Below are positions 1 through 7,855 of a stretch of DNA of 64,000 nt, in pieces. Numbering within the stretch: the first letter of the stretch is position 1; every line of letters begins with the position of its first letter. Source of the stretch: Cystobacter ferrugineus (GTDB lineage Bacteria; Myxococcota; Myxococcia; Myxococcales; Myxococcaceae); contig NZ_MPIN01000014.1 of the NCBI RefSeq assembly GCF_001887355.1, forward strand, positions 1 to 64,000, read 5' to 3'. Under the pieces are notes generated by a model. The model was not told where the DNA came from. It made no database searches and saw only the letters and a list, made by a program, of their open reading frames with translations. The position numbers and the translations under genes are program-made.

Positions 1-147
1 CCGCATCAGCTCGAACCGCTGGTCCGTTCGGTGCAACAGCGCCAGCCCTCCATCCGACGAGATGTGCTCGCCGTCGAACGCCGCCACCAGTTTCCTCCTT
101 CCCACGCTGTCGAACTCGACCTGCTTCGCGTTACGCTCTGTTTTCAC
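1..147 (-). CDS. IS1380-family transposase, N-terminal 49 residues only
   Basis: The frame starts at a GTG (147-145) with an AAGGAG ribosome binding site seven bases upstream, and runs off the left edge. Its first residues include the pattern FDGEHISSDGGLALL near positions 25-39, followed by a D-x-R motif. This is the typical opening of IS1380-family DDE transposases, which cut and rejoin the element's ends. The catalytic DDE residues lie beyond the window, so activity cannot be judged. It sits inside a broken monooxygenase gene. Confidence 0.75.
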   Translation of the reverse strand, partial: MKTERNAKQVEFDSVGRRKLVAAFDGEHISSDGGLALLHRTDQRFELMR

Positions 148-240
148 CGCGTAGCTCCTTCCGATGGGTGGAAAGCCTTGAGAACTCTCCAGTTATCGGC
201 CGGTCGCTACGCGGTGTTCCCTCCCTTTGTGATCGATCCG
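1..240 (-). mobile_element. End of an IS1380-family insertion sequence (partial, runs off the window)
   Basis: The stretch holds the 5' end of an IS1380-type transposase and about 90 bases of untranslated IS end in front of it. The outer boundary is placed near 228-240 because the reading frame of a flanking FAD monooxygenase is intact from 309 down to about 240 and then stops resembling that family. The exact terminal inverted repeat and target duplication cannot be set because the other end lies outside the window. Confidence 0.7.
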
Positions 241-309
241 GGCTAGCGCCGCCGTCAGACCCCCCAGGCCCCCACCGATGATCAACGCCTTGCGCTTCAC
301 CGTGTGCAT
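238..309 (-). pseudogene. 5' fragment of an FAD-dependent monooxygenase, interrupted by the IS
   Basis: Starting at ATG 309 on the minus strand, 24 codons encode a start followed by IIGGGLGGLTAALA, the classic GxGxxG dinucleotide-binding beta-alpha-beta motif at the N-terminus of PheA/TetX-type FAD monooxygenases. The expected continuation is replaced near 240 by the end of the IS1380 element. The rest of the gene, if still present, lies past the left edge of the window. The short fragment and motif make this a fairly safe reading, but the exact family member cannot be named. Confidence 0.65.
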
Positions 310-382
310 GTCTCGTCCCCCAGCCGGCAGTGATGACGCCCGGCGCTCTCCGGGGTTTTAACGGGAAAGCGCCGCGCGGCCC

Positions 383-793
383 ATGGCGACTCGAGTCCCC
401 GCCTTGATGGAGATGAGCGTCAATCCCTCTCACGTCGATCATCTCGCCCCGCGACTGGGCAGTACCGGCCTCTACGCCTTCGTCGTCGAGCACTCGGACG
501 CGGGCAGCGCGCACATCGCCGCTCGACACTTCCCGGCCGGTATCGGCATCATCGAGGATCCGGCGACCGGTGGCTCCGCCGCGGCCCCCGCTCTGTGGCT
601 CAGGCGGGTGGGGCACCTGGATGGGCTCACGCGCCTGGCCATCTCACAGGGCGACGACATGGGCCGGCCCTGCCGCCTGACCGTCACCGGCTCGGATGAT
701 GACGCAACAGGCTGGCGAGTCGGGGGCCGCGTGGTGCTGGAGTCCCCCCCCGGGCCGCACACCCGGGTCGTGCGGCCACGAGCCCTCACGTAG
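383..793 (+). pseudogene. C-terminal half of a PhzF-family isomerase, 5'-truncated remnant
   Basis: The translation matches the second half of PhzF/YddE-type proteins, a diaminopimelate-epimerase-like fold. It shows ARHFPAG, then GIIEDPATGGSA, then ISQGDDMGRP and a closing GGRVVL. Family members are about 260-300 residues, whereas only about 136 codons remain. The N-terminal domain with the usual catalytic Glu is missing, and an in-frame stop lies at 359-361, just upstream of the first ATG. It is divergent from the broken monooxygenase, so the whole 0-0.8 kb patch looks decayed. No promoter or ribosome binding site was recognised. A functional short protein cannot be excluded but is unlikely. 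Confidence 0.65.
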
Positions 794-804
794 CCGCCAT
801 CTCC

Positions 805-834
805 TTGAAAGAACAGGAAATGATGATTCATACT
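805..834 (+). promoter_or_regulatory. Possible sigma70-type promoter for the crystallin-like lipoprotein gene
   Basis: TTGAAA at 805-810 and CATACT at 829-834 are separated by 18 bases in an unusually AT-rich stretch, about 50 bases before the ATG at 886. The match is moderate and is based on consensus only. Confidence 0.35.
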
Positions 835-885
835 CCGGGTGAACCTGGTGGAATGATCCATCCAGGAGCCCTGGAGTCGAGCCCC

Positions 886-1287
886 ATGAAGACGCTTCGC
901 TTGTCCCTGATGGTGGTGTGCACCCTGTCGCTGGCCGCGTGTGGTGGGAGCGAATCGAACGCCGAGGTGGAGCCCTCCGAGGTGGCTCCCGAGGCGGCTG
1001 AACAGCCGGGAGTGCACGCCATGGTCACGTGCTACGCGTACCTGCTCGATGGCACCAACCTCTCCGGGCCGACGCTCAATCCCTTTCCGGTGACGGGGTC
1101 GGTGGGCCAGTGCATCAACCTTCCGGCGGCCTCTGACAACCTGACGTCCTCCTTCCGTCTCGCCAACTGTGGGGCGTTCTTCTTCGATGGCTCCAACTGC
1201 ACGGGAGCCTCCTTCGCGGCGCCGACCAGCAGCCTCACGATGCCTCCCGGCTTCGACAACGTCACCACCTCGCTGCGCTTCTATTGA
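886..1287 (+). CDS. Secreted lipoprotein with beta-gamma-crystallin-like calcium motifs
   Basis: This 133-residue protein has a type II signal peptide with lipobox LAAC at residues about 17-20, followed by an acidic linker (about 25-42). The remaining 90 residues contain two copies of a pattern fitting the beta-gamma-crystallin clamp N/D-N/D-x-x-S/T-S: DNLTSS and DNVTTS, each followed by F/L-R. That fold binds calcium in bacterial proteins such as Myxococcus protein S. Cysteines flank each half. ATG 886 was chosen over an upstream in-frame start because it opens directly into the signal peptide. It stands alone, after a decayed region. Outer-membrane attachment is likely; the function is unknown, perhaps envelope or stress related. 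Confidence 0.65.
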   Translation: MKTLRLSLMVVCTLSLAACGGSESNAEVEPSEVAPEAAEQPGVHAMVTCYAYLLDGTNLSGPTLNPFPVTGSVGQCINLPAASDNLTSSFRLANCGAFFFDGSNCTGASFAAPTSSLTMPPGFDNVTTSLRFY

Positions 1288-1405
1288 TTCGCGCGGCCAT
1301 CGGCTCCTTCCTGGTCGCTGCCTCGAGCGCCACGCGCGCCTCCTCCGCGCCTCGCGCACCCAGGGTGTAATCTCCTATGCTCCCCGGCCTGGGGGACACC
1401 CATCC

Positions 1406-2107
1406 ATGAGATTGCCGCTGCTCCTGTTGCTCCTCGTTTCGGGACTCGCTCGCGCGGAGCAAACCTGCGCCGCTTCACCCGAGAACCACCAGAAGCTCGC
1501 GTTCATCCAATCGCACCTGAGCGAGGACGCGCGGCGGGCGCGGCTCTGGACGGGCGCGTGGGGCGCGGGCTACGGGGTGTTGACCCTGGGCCAGCTCGCC
1601 GTGGTCCCAGCCGTCCCCGCGGGGGAGCAGGTGGACCTCTACGTGGGAGCACTCTCCTCCGCCGGCGGGCTCGTGGCGCTTCTCGCGCTACCCCTGGACG
1701 TGATGAACGACTCCCTCACGCTCGATACGCTGGCACGCGAACACCCCAGCGAGGTGGACTGCGACGTGCTCGCCGAGGCCGAACGGCTGCTCGTGCGCAG
1801 CGCCGAAGGTGAAGCGCTGGGCCGAAGCTGGCTCATGCATGGCGCGAACATCGTCTACGGCCTCCTCTCCGGACTGGTGCTGGGCGTCTTCTTCGACCGG
1901 TGGGTCTCCGGCGCGGTCACCGCCGTCACCGGCATCCTGATTGGCGAGGCGATGATCCTCACCCAGCCCTTCGGAGCCGAGGAGACGCTCCGGCGCTACC
2001 GCGAGGGAGCGTGGAGCGCGGCGAAAGGCCCCTCCTCCCCCGCGTGGAACCTCCAGGTGGCGGTGGCGCCCTCGCGCATTGGCGTGCAACTGCACGTCTC
2101 GTTCTGA
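1406..2107 (+). CDS. Exported or membrane protein of unknown function
   Basis: This 233-residue protein begins with a clear signal peptide (hydrophobic Leu run, then ARAEQ). Hydrophobic segments follow at about 45-63, 70-90 and 150-195, the last one glycine and valine rich. A Cys lies just after the cleavage site and another near residue 112. No family was recognised. ATG 1406 is preferred to the much longer open frame upstream because it starts the signal peptide. A hairpin follows the stop codon, suggesting a single-gene unit. Confidence 0.55.
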   Translation: MRLPLLLLLLVSGLARAEQTCAASPENHQKLAFIQSHLSEDARRARLWTGAWGAGYGVLTLGQLAVVPAVPAGEQVDLYVGALSSAGGLVALLALPLDVMNDSLTLDTLAREHPSEVDCDVLAEAERLLVRSAEGEALGRSWLMHGANIVYGLLSGLVLGVFFDRWVSGAVTAVTGILIGEAMILTQPFGAEETLRRYREGAWSAAKGPSSPAWNLQVAVAPSRIGVQLHVSF

Positions 2108-2112
2108 GGCGC

Positions 2113-2149
2113 GCGGGCGATTCCAGGGAAGGGCATGCAATCGCCCCGC
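2113..2149 (+). terminator. Hairpin after the exported-protein gene
   Basis: GCGGGCGATT at 2113-2122 pairs with AATCGCCCCGC at 2139-2149 with one bulged base. There is no U-tract, so it is an imperfect terminator or an RNA-stabilising hairpin. Confidence 0.35.
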
Positions 2150-2207
2150 CCTTCTCGCGTAGGCTCCGGGAGGGGCCCGAGCGTCACCGCCCAAGGAGCC
2201 GTTGACC

Positions 2208-3788
2208 ATGAAGAAGCTGCTGGTGTTCGTCGTGCTGCTGGCCGTCGGAGCCGGGGCCGCGTACCACTTCGGCTACCTCGATCGCCTGGGGTCCTGGTGG
2301 CCCCGGACGCGGCTCATCCCCAAGGATCCGGCGCTGCTCACCTACTTCGGGCCGGACACCCGCGAGCTGATGCTCGTGCAGGCCACCGAGCTGGACTTCC
2401 GCCTCTCGGGCGAGTCCCAGGAGAAGTTCGAGCGGGAGGTGAAGGACTTCCAGACGAAGACCGGTATCAACACGCGCCGGGACGTGGACGCGATCGCCTC
2501 GACCCTGGGGCTCGGCATCGTCCGGGGATATTTCGATTGGAAGCGGCTCTCGGTCTGGCTCCAGTCCGAGGGCTACACGCTCACCGAGCTGGGCGGAGTG
2601 CCCGCGGCGGTGAAGCCCCAGTCGGCGGACGTGGCGCTCGATGGGCGCTATCTGCTGATCGGCCCCCGTGGGGAGCTGGAGCGGGCCCTCTCCCGTAAGC
2701 GGGGGGACCAGGGGCTCGGAAACGACAGTCCCCTCGTGCGGGCCTTGGATGAGATTGGCTGGAAGCACGCCGTGGTGGGCGGCATGGTGTCCGGCTCGCC
2801 GGTGCTGGCCCTGCTGGGCGCCGTGGGTCCGCAGATGCACTCCCTCCTCACCACGATCGACCCCACCCCGGAGGGAATCGAGCTGCGCGGTACCGCCGAC
2901 GCCGGAAGCAAGCTCAAGGCGGACGTGCTGCGGGCGGCCCTGGAGGTGATGCGCAAGACCCTCCTGCTGGGAACCACCCTGGACTCGAGTCCCGAGGCGC
3001 GCCCCCTGCGCGACGCCCTCGAGGCGGCCACGCTGGAGAGCGATGACCAGGGACGCGTCCGCGGCACCCTCCGCCTCCCCGCCACGCTGGCGGATGAGGC
3101 CTCCGCGAGCCTCGCCCGCGCCCAGCTCCCGGCGGCGCTCCAGAACCTGGGCCAGCCCTTCAAGAACGAGGACCCCGCCCCCTCCGGGCAACCCTCCACC
3201 TCCCCCCAACCGCCCGCGACCACCCCCGCCCCCACGCCCGTGGCCACCGTCGCGGCGCCCGTCACCCCGGACTGGAAACCTCCGGTGCTCGGGTTGATCC
3301 TGCTGGTGGTCGCGCTGGTGACGATGAGCGCCAAGACGCGCCCGGGCATGTTCAACGTCCTGTTCCACCCCCTGTTCCTGCTGCCCTTCCTCGTCACGAC
3401 GCTGGGCGTGTTCGTGTTCCGGTGGACCGGCCACGCGGGCGGCGCGTTCGACGTGCTCGCCCTGCCCCTGCCCGAGTGGCACCGCTTCGTCTCCTTCCCC
3501 ATCGCCCAGACCCTGGCGCTGAGCGCCGCGGTGCCCCTGGTCTTCGCCCTCCTCTCGGCCCCGGTGAAATGGCTGCGGCGGTTCGCGGCGGGACTGGGGG
3601 TGGGCTTCAGCGCCTGGCTCGCGGTGCAGGCGCTCGCCCACCCGGCCGTGCCGCTGATTCCTCCGGCCTACACGCTGCACTGGTACGCGGGCAACGCCCT
3701 GGTGGCACTGATCCTGGCGCGGCTCACCCTTCCGCCGCGCCGGGCAAGTGGTCGAGCTACGCCCGCCCGCGCGCGGCCAGCAGTTTGA
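2208..3788 (+). CDS. Large membrane-anchored protein of unknown function
   Basis: This 526-residue protein starts with an N-terminal membrane anchor (residues about 3-20). A soluble region of some 300 residues follows, then a Pro/Thr/Ala-rich linker (about 325-360) and at least four membrane helices (about 362-380, 390-410, 430-450, 465-510). The soluble part opens with a phrase about lysine-proline and a YFGPDTRELM segment, vaguely like the lipoprotein at 26.0-27.7 kb. ATG 2208 has AAGGAG at about 2193, whereas the listed upstream TTG has none. Its last 32 bases overlap the tail of the convergent kinase gene. No function is assigned. Confidence 0.6.
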   Translation: MKKLLVFVVLLAVGAGAAYHFGYLDRLGSWWPRTRLIPKDPALLTYFGPDTRELMLVQATELDFRLSGESQEKFEREVKDFQTKTGINTRRDVDAIASTLGLGIVRGYFDWKRLSVWLQSEGYTLTELGGVPAAVKPQSADVALDGRYLLIGPRGELERALSRKRGDQGLGNDSPLVRALDEIGWKHAVVGGMVSGSPVLALLGAVGPQMHSLLTTIDPTPEGIELRGTADAGSKLKADVLRAALEVMRKTLLLGTTLDSSPEARPLRDALEAATLESDDQGRVRGTLRLPATLADEASASLARAQLPAALQNLGQPFKNEDPAPSGQPSTSPQPPATTPAPTPVATVAAPVTPDWKPPVLGLILLVVALVTMSAKTRPGMFNVLFHPLFLLPFLVTTLGVFVFRWTGHAGGAFDVLALPLPEWHRFVSFPIAQTLALSAAVPLVFALLSAPVKWLRRFAAGLGVGFSAWLAVQALAHPAVPLIPPAYTLHWYAGNALVALILARLTLPPRRASGRATPARARPAV

Positions 3789-4779
3789 GCTCACCGCGGA
3801 GCTTCATCCGGCAGTACTGACGGATCGCCATGGCCTTCAGGCCCGTGTAGCCCCGGGGTACCCCCTCGATCAGCATGATCAGACAGAGGTAGGCACGGTA
3901 GAGATTGAGCCGGTGGCGCACCTCCTCCGTGAAGACCAGGGGAGCCCCCGTGGCCGCTTGATAGCCACGCAGGAAGTCCGCCTCCTTCTCCGCGTCCCGG
4001 AAGAGGGCCGTGGATACCAGCTCCGCCAACGGGTCGCCCCAGAAGGCGCGCTCCCCGTCGATGATCGCCTCGATGCGCGCGGCCCCGTCCACGCGGTGCA
4101 CGAAGACGTTGCCCTCCCACAGATCGAAGTGCGTGAGCACCGGCTCCTCGACCTGATCGAGCACCGCCGCGCCCGAGTGGAACAGCGCGAGGAGCTCCCG
4201 GGCCGGCAAAGGCAGGCGCACCGCGAAGCGCTCCGCGTCCTGGATGAGCGCCTCCACCATCGCGAGGAACGCCTCGCGCCACGTGCCCGCCTGGAGGCCC
4301 ACACCCGCCTGGAGATAGCCGAAGAAACTTCCCCGCACGGAGCCCAGCCGCCCCACCCATTCGCCCAACTCCGTCTGGATGCGCGCCAGCTCCTCTGGCG
4401 TGAGCTGCTTCTTCGCCTTGTCCAGCGAGGTGCCCCGCAGCCGCCGCATGAAGAAGACATCCCTGCCAATGCGCGTGTGCGAGAAGTCGTGGGCCAACAC
4501 GCGCGGCACGGAGCAGGTCGTCTCCTTCGCGACGCGCTCGTAGAACTCGACCTCCGTGCGCATGAGTTCCTTCTCATACGTGAGCAACGGGAGGTCCGGA
4601 GGAGGAGCCACCTTCAGGACGACCGGCTCCGCGCCCTCCAGCTCCAGCGCATACGCCGCGTTGAACATCCCGTCCGTGAGTTCCTGGACGGAACGCACGG
4701 CGTTCCTCGAGCCGAGGACGTCGCGCACGAGCAGCTCGATCCGTGCTCGCTCCAGTGCCACCTTCGTGCGGCTGTGCAT
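3757..4779 (-). CDS. Aminoglycoside/choline-kinase-like phosphotransferase (APH fold)
   Basis: This 340-residue protein carries the Brenner motif HFDLWEGN, with H217, D219 and N224, and the downstream metal-binding IIDGE with D241. Both are hallmarks of the APH superfamily, which transfers the ATP gamma-phosphate to small alcohols, sugars or antibiotics. An N-terminal lobe with VVLKV supplies the nucleotide lysine. The substrate cannot be read from the sequence; resistance to a drug is only one option and most genomic members have other roles. The start at ATG 4779 is chosen for family length; in-frame ATGs at 4800 and a farther upstream start exist with weak ribosome binding sites. Confidence 0.75.
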   Translation of the reverse strand: MHSRTKVALERARIELLVRDVLGSRNAVRSVQELTDGMFNAAYALELEGAEPVVLKVAPPPDLPLLTYEKELMRTEVEFYERVAKETTCSVPRVLAHDFSHTRIGRDVFFMRRLRGTSLDKAKKQLTPEELARIQTELGEWVGRLGSVRGSFFGYLQAGVGLQAGTWREAFLAMVEALIQDAERFAVRLPLPARELLALFHSGAAVLDQVEEPVLTHFDLWEGNVFVHRVDGAARIEAIIDGERAFWGDPLAELVSTALFRDAEKEADFLRGYQAATGAPLVFTEEVRHRLNLYRAYLCLIMLIEGVPRGYTGLKAMAIRQYCRMKLRGELKLLAARGRA

Positions 4780-4878
4780 CGTGAACCAGCCCTCAGGCAT
4801 GCGGGCGCCAGGTCCATCCCGCGCCCGCTCGCATGACATTCAACACGCACCGTTGGAGCAAGAAGAAGCGCGCGCGCT

Positions 4879-5865
4879 TCACCACCGCGCATGTACCAGC
4901 GGCCGGATGCGCCGGTCGTACACCGAGCGCACCGCCGCCAGGGTCTGCTCGGACAGGGGAGGAAGATCCGCCGCGGCCGCGTTGGCCTCGGCCTGGGCCG
5001 GATTCCTCGCCCCGGGGATGACGCAGCTCACCGCCTGCTGCATCAGAATCCATCGCAAGGCGAACCGCGCCATGCTCGCCCCCGCTGGCACGAGCGGACG
5101 CAGCTCCTCGACGGCGTCCAGGCCCGTCTCGAAAGGCACGCCGGAGAAGGTCTCGCCCACGTCGAAGGCCTCACCGTGGCGGTTGTACTGGCGGTGGTCG
5201 TCGGCGGCGAAGCGGGTGTCCCGGCGCAGCTTCCCCGTCAGCAGGCCGCTGGCGAGCGGCACCCGGGCGATCACCGCCACGTCGCGCGCCGCCGTCTCGG
5301 CGAACAACGTCTCGGCCGGCTTCTGCCGGAAGATGTTGAAGATGATTTGAATGCTGGCCAGGTGGGGATGTGCCAGCGCCCGCCGGGCCTCCTCCACCGT
5401 CTCGACGCTCACGCCCCAGTGGCGCAGCTTGCCCTGGCGCACCAGCTCATCGAGCGCGGCGAACGTCGCGTCCTGGGAGTAGACGGCGCTCGGTGGACAG
5501 TGGAGTTGCAGCAGATCGATGCGGTCCGTGCCGAGGTTGCGCAACGAGCGCTCGACGAAGCCCGTCAGGTGGGGAGCGTCATAGCCCTCGGCGACGTGGG
5601 GGTTGAGGCGGCGTCCGGCCTTGGTGGCGATGTAGACGCGCTCGCGGCCATGCGCCTTCACCGCTCGCGCCACCAGTTGCTCGCTGCGGCCATCGCCATA
5701 GACGTCCGCCGTGTCGATGAAGTTGATGCCGCGATCCAACGCCGCGCGGACCGTGGCCAGCGCCTCGTCCTCGGTGACCGAGCCCCAATCCGCGCCGAGC
5801 TGCCAGGCACCCAGCGCGATCTCTGAAACCTGCCAGCCAGTACGGCCAAAACGGCGGTAGTGCAT
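4879..5865 (-). CDS. Aldo/keto reductase
   Basis: This 328-residue enzyme shows the complete aldo/keto reductase tetrad: D51 and Y56 in FIDTADVYGDG, K82 in IATKAG and H122 in LLQLHCPP. These enzymes reduce carbonyls with NADPH on a TIM barrel in the cytosol. The C-terminal phosphate-binding region with VIPGARN is present. ATG 5865 follows GGGAGGG at good spacing; the GTG two codons upstream lies inside that site. It stands upstream of, and codirectional with, the APH-like kinase gene, with a 99-base gap. The physiological substrate is unknown. Confidence 0.85.
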   Translation of the reverse strand: MHYRRFGRTGWQVSEIALGAWQLGADWGSVTEDEALATVRAALDRGINFIDTADVYGDGRSEQLVARAVKAHGRERVYIATKAGRRLNPHVAEGYDAPHLTGFVERSLRNLGTDRIDLLQLHCPPSAVYSQDATFAALDELVRQGKLRHWGVSVETVEEARRALAHPHLASIQIIFNIFRQKPAETLFAETAARDVAVIARVPLASGLLTGKLRRDTRFAADDHRQYNRHGEAFDVGETFSGVPFETGLDAVEELRPLVPAGASMARFALRWILMQQAVSCVIPGARNPAQAEANAAAADLPPLSEQTLAAVRSVYDRRIRPLVHARW

Positions 5866-6080
5866 CCTCACCCTCCCGTGTCGATGGTCTTCGGGCCCAC
5901 CTCGGAGGGTGGGGGCGCGGGTCTAGAACGGAGGACATCGACTGAACCAGCCGCATGTGAGGGGGCCGTTCACCAGCATGCAGCCGGGGAGCATGGCTCC
6001 CAAACTCCAAACAACCCGCCCATCCAGGTCACAAAGCCGGTATAGCTCCCGCCGGACGACGAGCGCCGGAGCACACGCCC

Positions 6081-6509
6081 ATGCAGATAACGACCTGGTT
6101 CATCGCGAAAGAAGACGAGGCGGAAGCCATCGCGTCGATCGTCACCACCGAGGAGCACGCTCCCGAGGAGTGGACGTTCATCGAGTTCCCGCTCATCGAG
6201 ATGGAGCTGATGGCGCTCTCCGCCGCCCTCCGGGGCACGGAGAGCGTCTCGGGCCAGTCCACCATGGAGGAGCCCCTCGTCTTCGATGAAGAGGGATTGA
6301 TCGTCGCGCGCGTGGTGGACTCCTTCATCCGGGCGTTGGCCCAGATAACCACCGAGAGCGAGCCCGCGCTCGCCGACGCCTGGGCCGAGAAGATGGACCG
6401 CGACCACCAGGAGCCCGAGCAACTCCGCGAGTACCTCTCGCAGCTCGCGGGCTTCGCGCGGCAGGCGATCGAGCGCCGAAGCCCGGTCCTGTCGCTCGTG
6501 ACGTTCTGA
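6081..6509 (+). CDS. Acidic soluble protein of unknown function
   Basis: This 142-residue acidic protein has no signal peptide or membrane segment. It begins MQITTWFIAKEDEAEAIASI and is rich in Glu, with a predicted mixed alpha/beta start and a helical C-terminal half. No family is recognised. It is divergent from the aldo/keto reductase, with 215 bases between them that hold a small inverted repeat near 5900 but no clear promoter. The codon usage matches neighbouring genes, which supports it being real. Confidence 0.55.
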   Translation: MQITTWFIAKEDEAEAIASIVTTEEHAPEEWTFIEFPLIEMELMALSAALRGTESVSGQSTMEEPLVFDEEGLIVARVVDSFIRALAQITTESEPALADAWAEKMDRDHQEPEQLREYLSQLAGFARQAIERRSPVLSLVTF

Positions 6510-6565
6510 GCCGTCAGGAAGCCCACGTCGGCGGCGTCCGTTCCCCTCCCTCTTTGGAGGCACCC

Positions 6566-7855
6566 ATGACCCGCGACCCGAAGCATTCCGACACCCCGGC
6601 CCGTCCCCGAGGTTATGAGCAGGTGGACCGGCTCTCCGTTCCCCTCCCCCACGGCACCGAGGTCACCACCCGCGTGGAGCGGCTGGCCGGAGAGCGCCGC
6701 ATCCCCCAGGGCGTGGTGGGCCGCGTGGTCCGCGCCCGGGACGGAGGCTTCGACATCCAGATCGTCGGCGTGGGCGAGCTCTGGTACGCCCGGGACGAGC
6801 TGGTGCCACGCAAGCCGGGCCAGCTCCAGTTCGCCCTGCGCCGCGCCGCTACCTGGGACGCCCTGCGCCCCTGCGTGGTGCTGGAGACCGTGGTGGGCTC
6901 CCAGGCGTGGGGCCTCGCCAACGAAGCCTCCGACGTCGACCTGCGCGGCGTCTTCGCCCTCCCCCTGCCCTGGCACTTCGGACTCGCCGACAAGGCGAAG
7001 GACCTGGTCAGCGCGGATGGCAGCCACACCTTCTGGGAAGTCTCCAAGACGGTGGAGCAGGCGCTCCGGGCCGATCCCAACACCCTGGAGACGCTCTTCG
7101 TCCCCAGCGCCCGCGCCACGGACGTGCTGGGCGAGTGGCTGCTCGCCGAGCGCGAGGCCTTCGTGTCCAAGGCGATCTTCGGCAGCTTCGGCCGGTATGC
7201 CATGAGCCAGCTCGACAAGCTCACGCGCAGCCAGCGGCTCGCCGAGCACCGGGATCTCGTCCTCGCGTGGTTGTGTGAGGAGCCCGCGCCCTCGCTCGAC
7301 GAGGTGTCCCGGCGGCTCGCCGCCATCTCTCCGCGCACCGCTCCCTCGCCCGAGGACGCGCTGCTCGCGGCCAAGACGTACCTCAAGCAGCTCTACCGCT
7401 CGCTGTGGGATCAAGGCCTCATCGAGGCCAACGACTTCGCCGCCCTCACCCGCTATGCACGCGGAGGCGGACAGCGGCCCCCCAGCGCGCGCGAGCTGCG
7501 GCCGAAGAACGCCTACAACCTGCTGCGGCTGGTGGTGCTCGCCACCGGGTGGCTCGAGGACGGCGTGCCCACGTTCGAGGTGTCCGGCGCCATGAAAGCG
7601 CGCCTGTTGGAGATCAAATCGGGACAGGTTCCCCTGGAGGACGTGCTGCGAGACGCCGAGGCGCTCGCACCGGAGCTGGAAGAGGCCCACCGCACCAGCC
7701 GCCTGCCCGCGTTCCCCGATTACGGGCGCGCGGACCGGCTGCTGCGGCGCGTGGGTGAGGAGTTGGCGCGGCGCTGGGTCCTGAAGGAGCCCGGGCCGCT
7801 CGGCCGCGATGCCCCCACGCCTCCGGCCGTCACGGACAGGGAGGACGAGACATGA
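6566..7855 (+). CDS. Predicted nucleotidyltransferase (COG3541/RlaP-like) with N-terminal barrel domain
   Basis: This 429-residue protein has a pol-beta-superfamily active site: G111-S112 followed by D123 and D125 in SDVDLRG, the helix-turn with two metal-binding aspartates. This spacing is typical of the COG3541 group (YcgL/RlaP), some of which have been linked to RNA ligase repair systems. Residues about 25-82 form an extra small beta-rich region, with HGTEV at its start and GVGELWYARDEL at its end, resembling an SH3-like barrel. ATG 6566 is preceded by TTTGGAGG. Its stop overlaps the start of a second, shorter nucleotidyltransferase by four bases, so the two are translationally coupled. 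The substrate is unknown. Confidence 0.7.
   Translation: MTRDPKHSDTPARPRGYEQVDRLSVPLPHGTEVTTRVERLAGERRIPQGVVGRVVRARDGGFDIQIVGVGELWYARDELVPRKPGQLQFALRRAATWDALRPCVVLETVVGSQAWGLANEASDVDLRGVFALPLPWHFGLADKAKDLVSADGSHTFWEVSKTVEQALRADPNTLETLFVPSARATDVLGEWLLAEREAFVSKAIFGSFGRYAMSQLDKLTRSQRLAEHRDLVLAWLCEEPAPSLDEVSRRLAAISPRTAPSPEDALLAAKTYLKQLYRSLWDQGLIEANDFAALTRYARGGGQRPPSARELRPKNAYNLLRLVVLATGWLEDGVPTFEVSGAMKARLLEIKSGQVPLEDVLRDAEALAPELEEAHRTSRLPAFPDYGRADRLLRRVGEELARRWVLKEPGPLGRDAPTPPAVTDREDET

Noticed and set aside
3757-4779. Calling the APH-fold protein an antibiotic resistance enzyme
   Set aside because: Only the general fold motifs are present; most chromosomal members of this superfamily act on other substrates.
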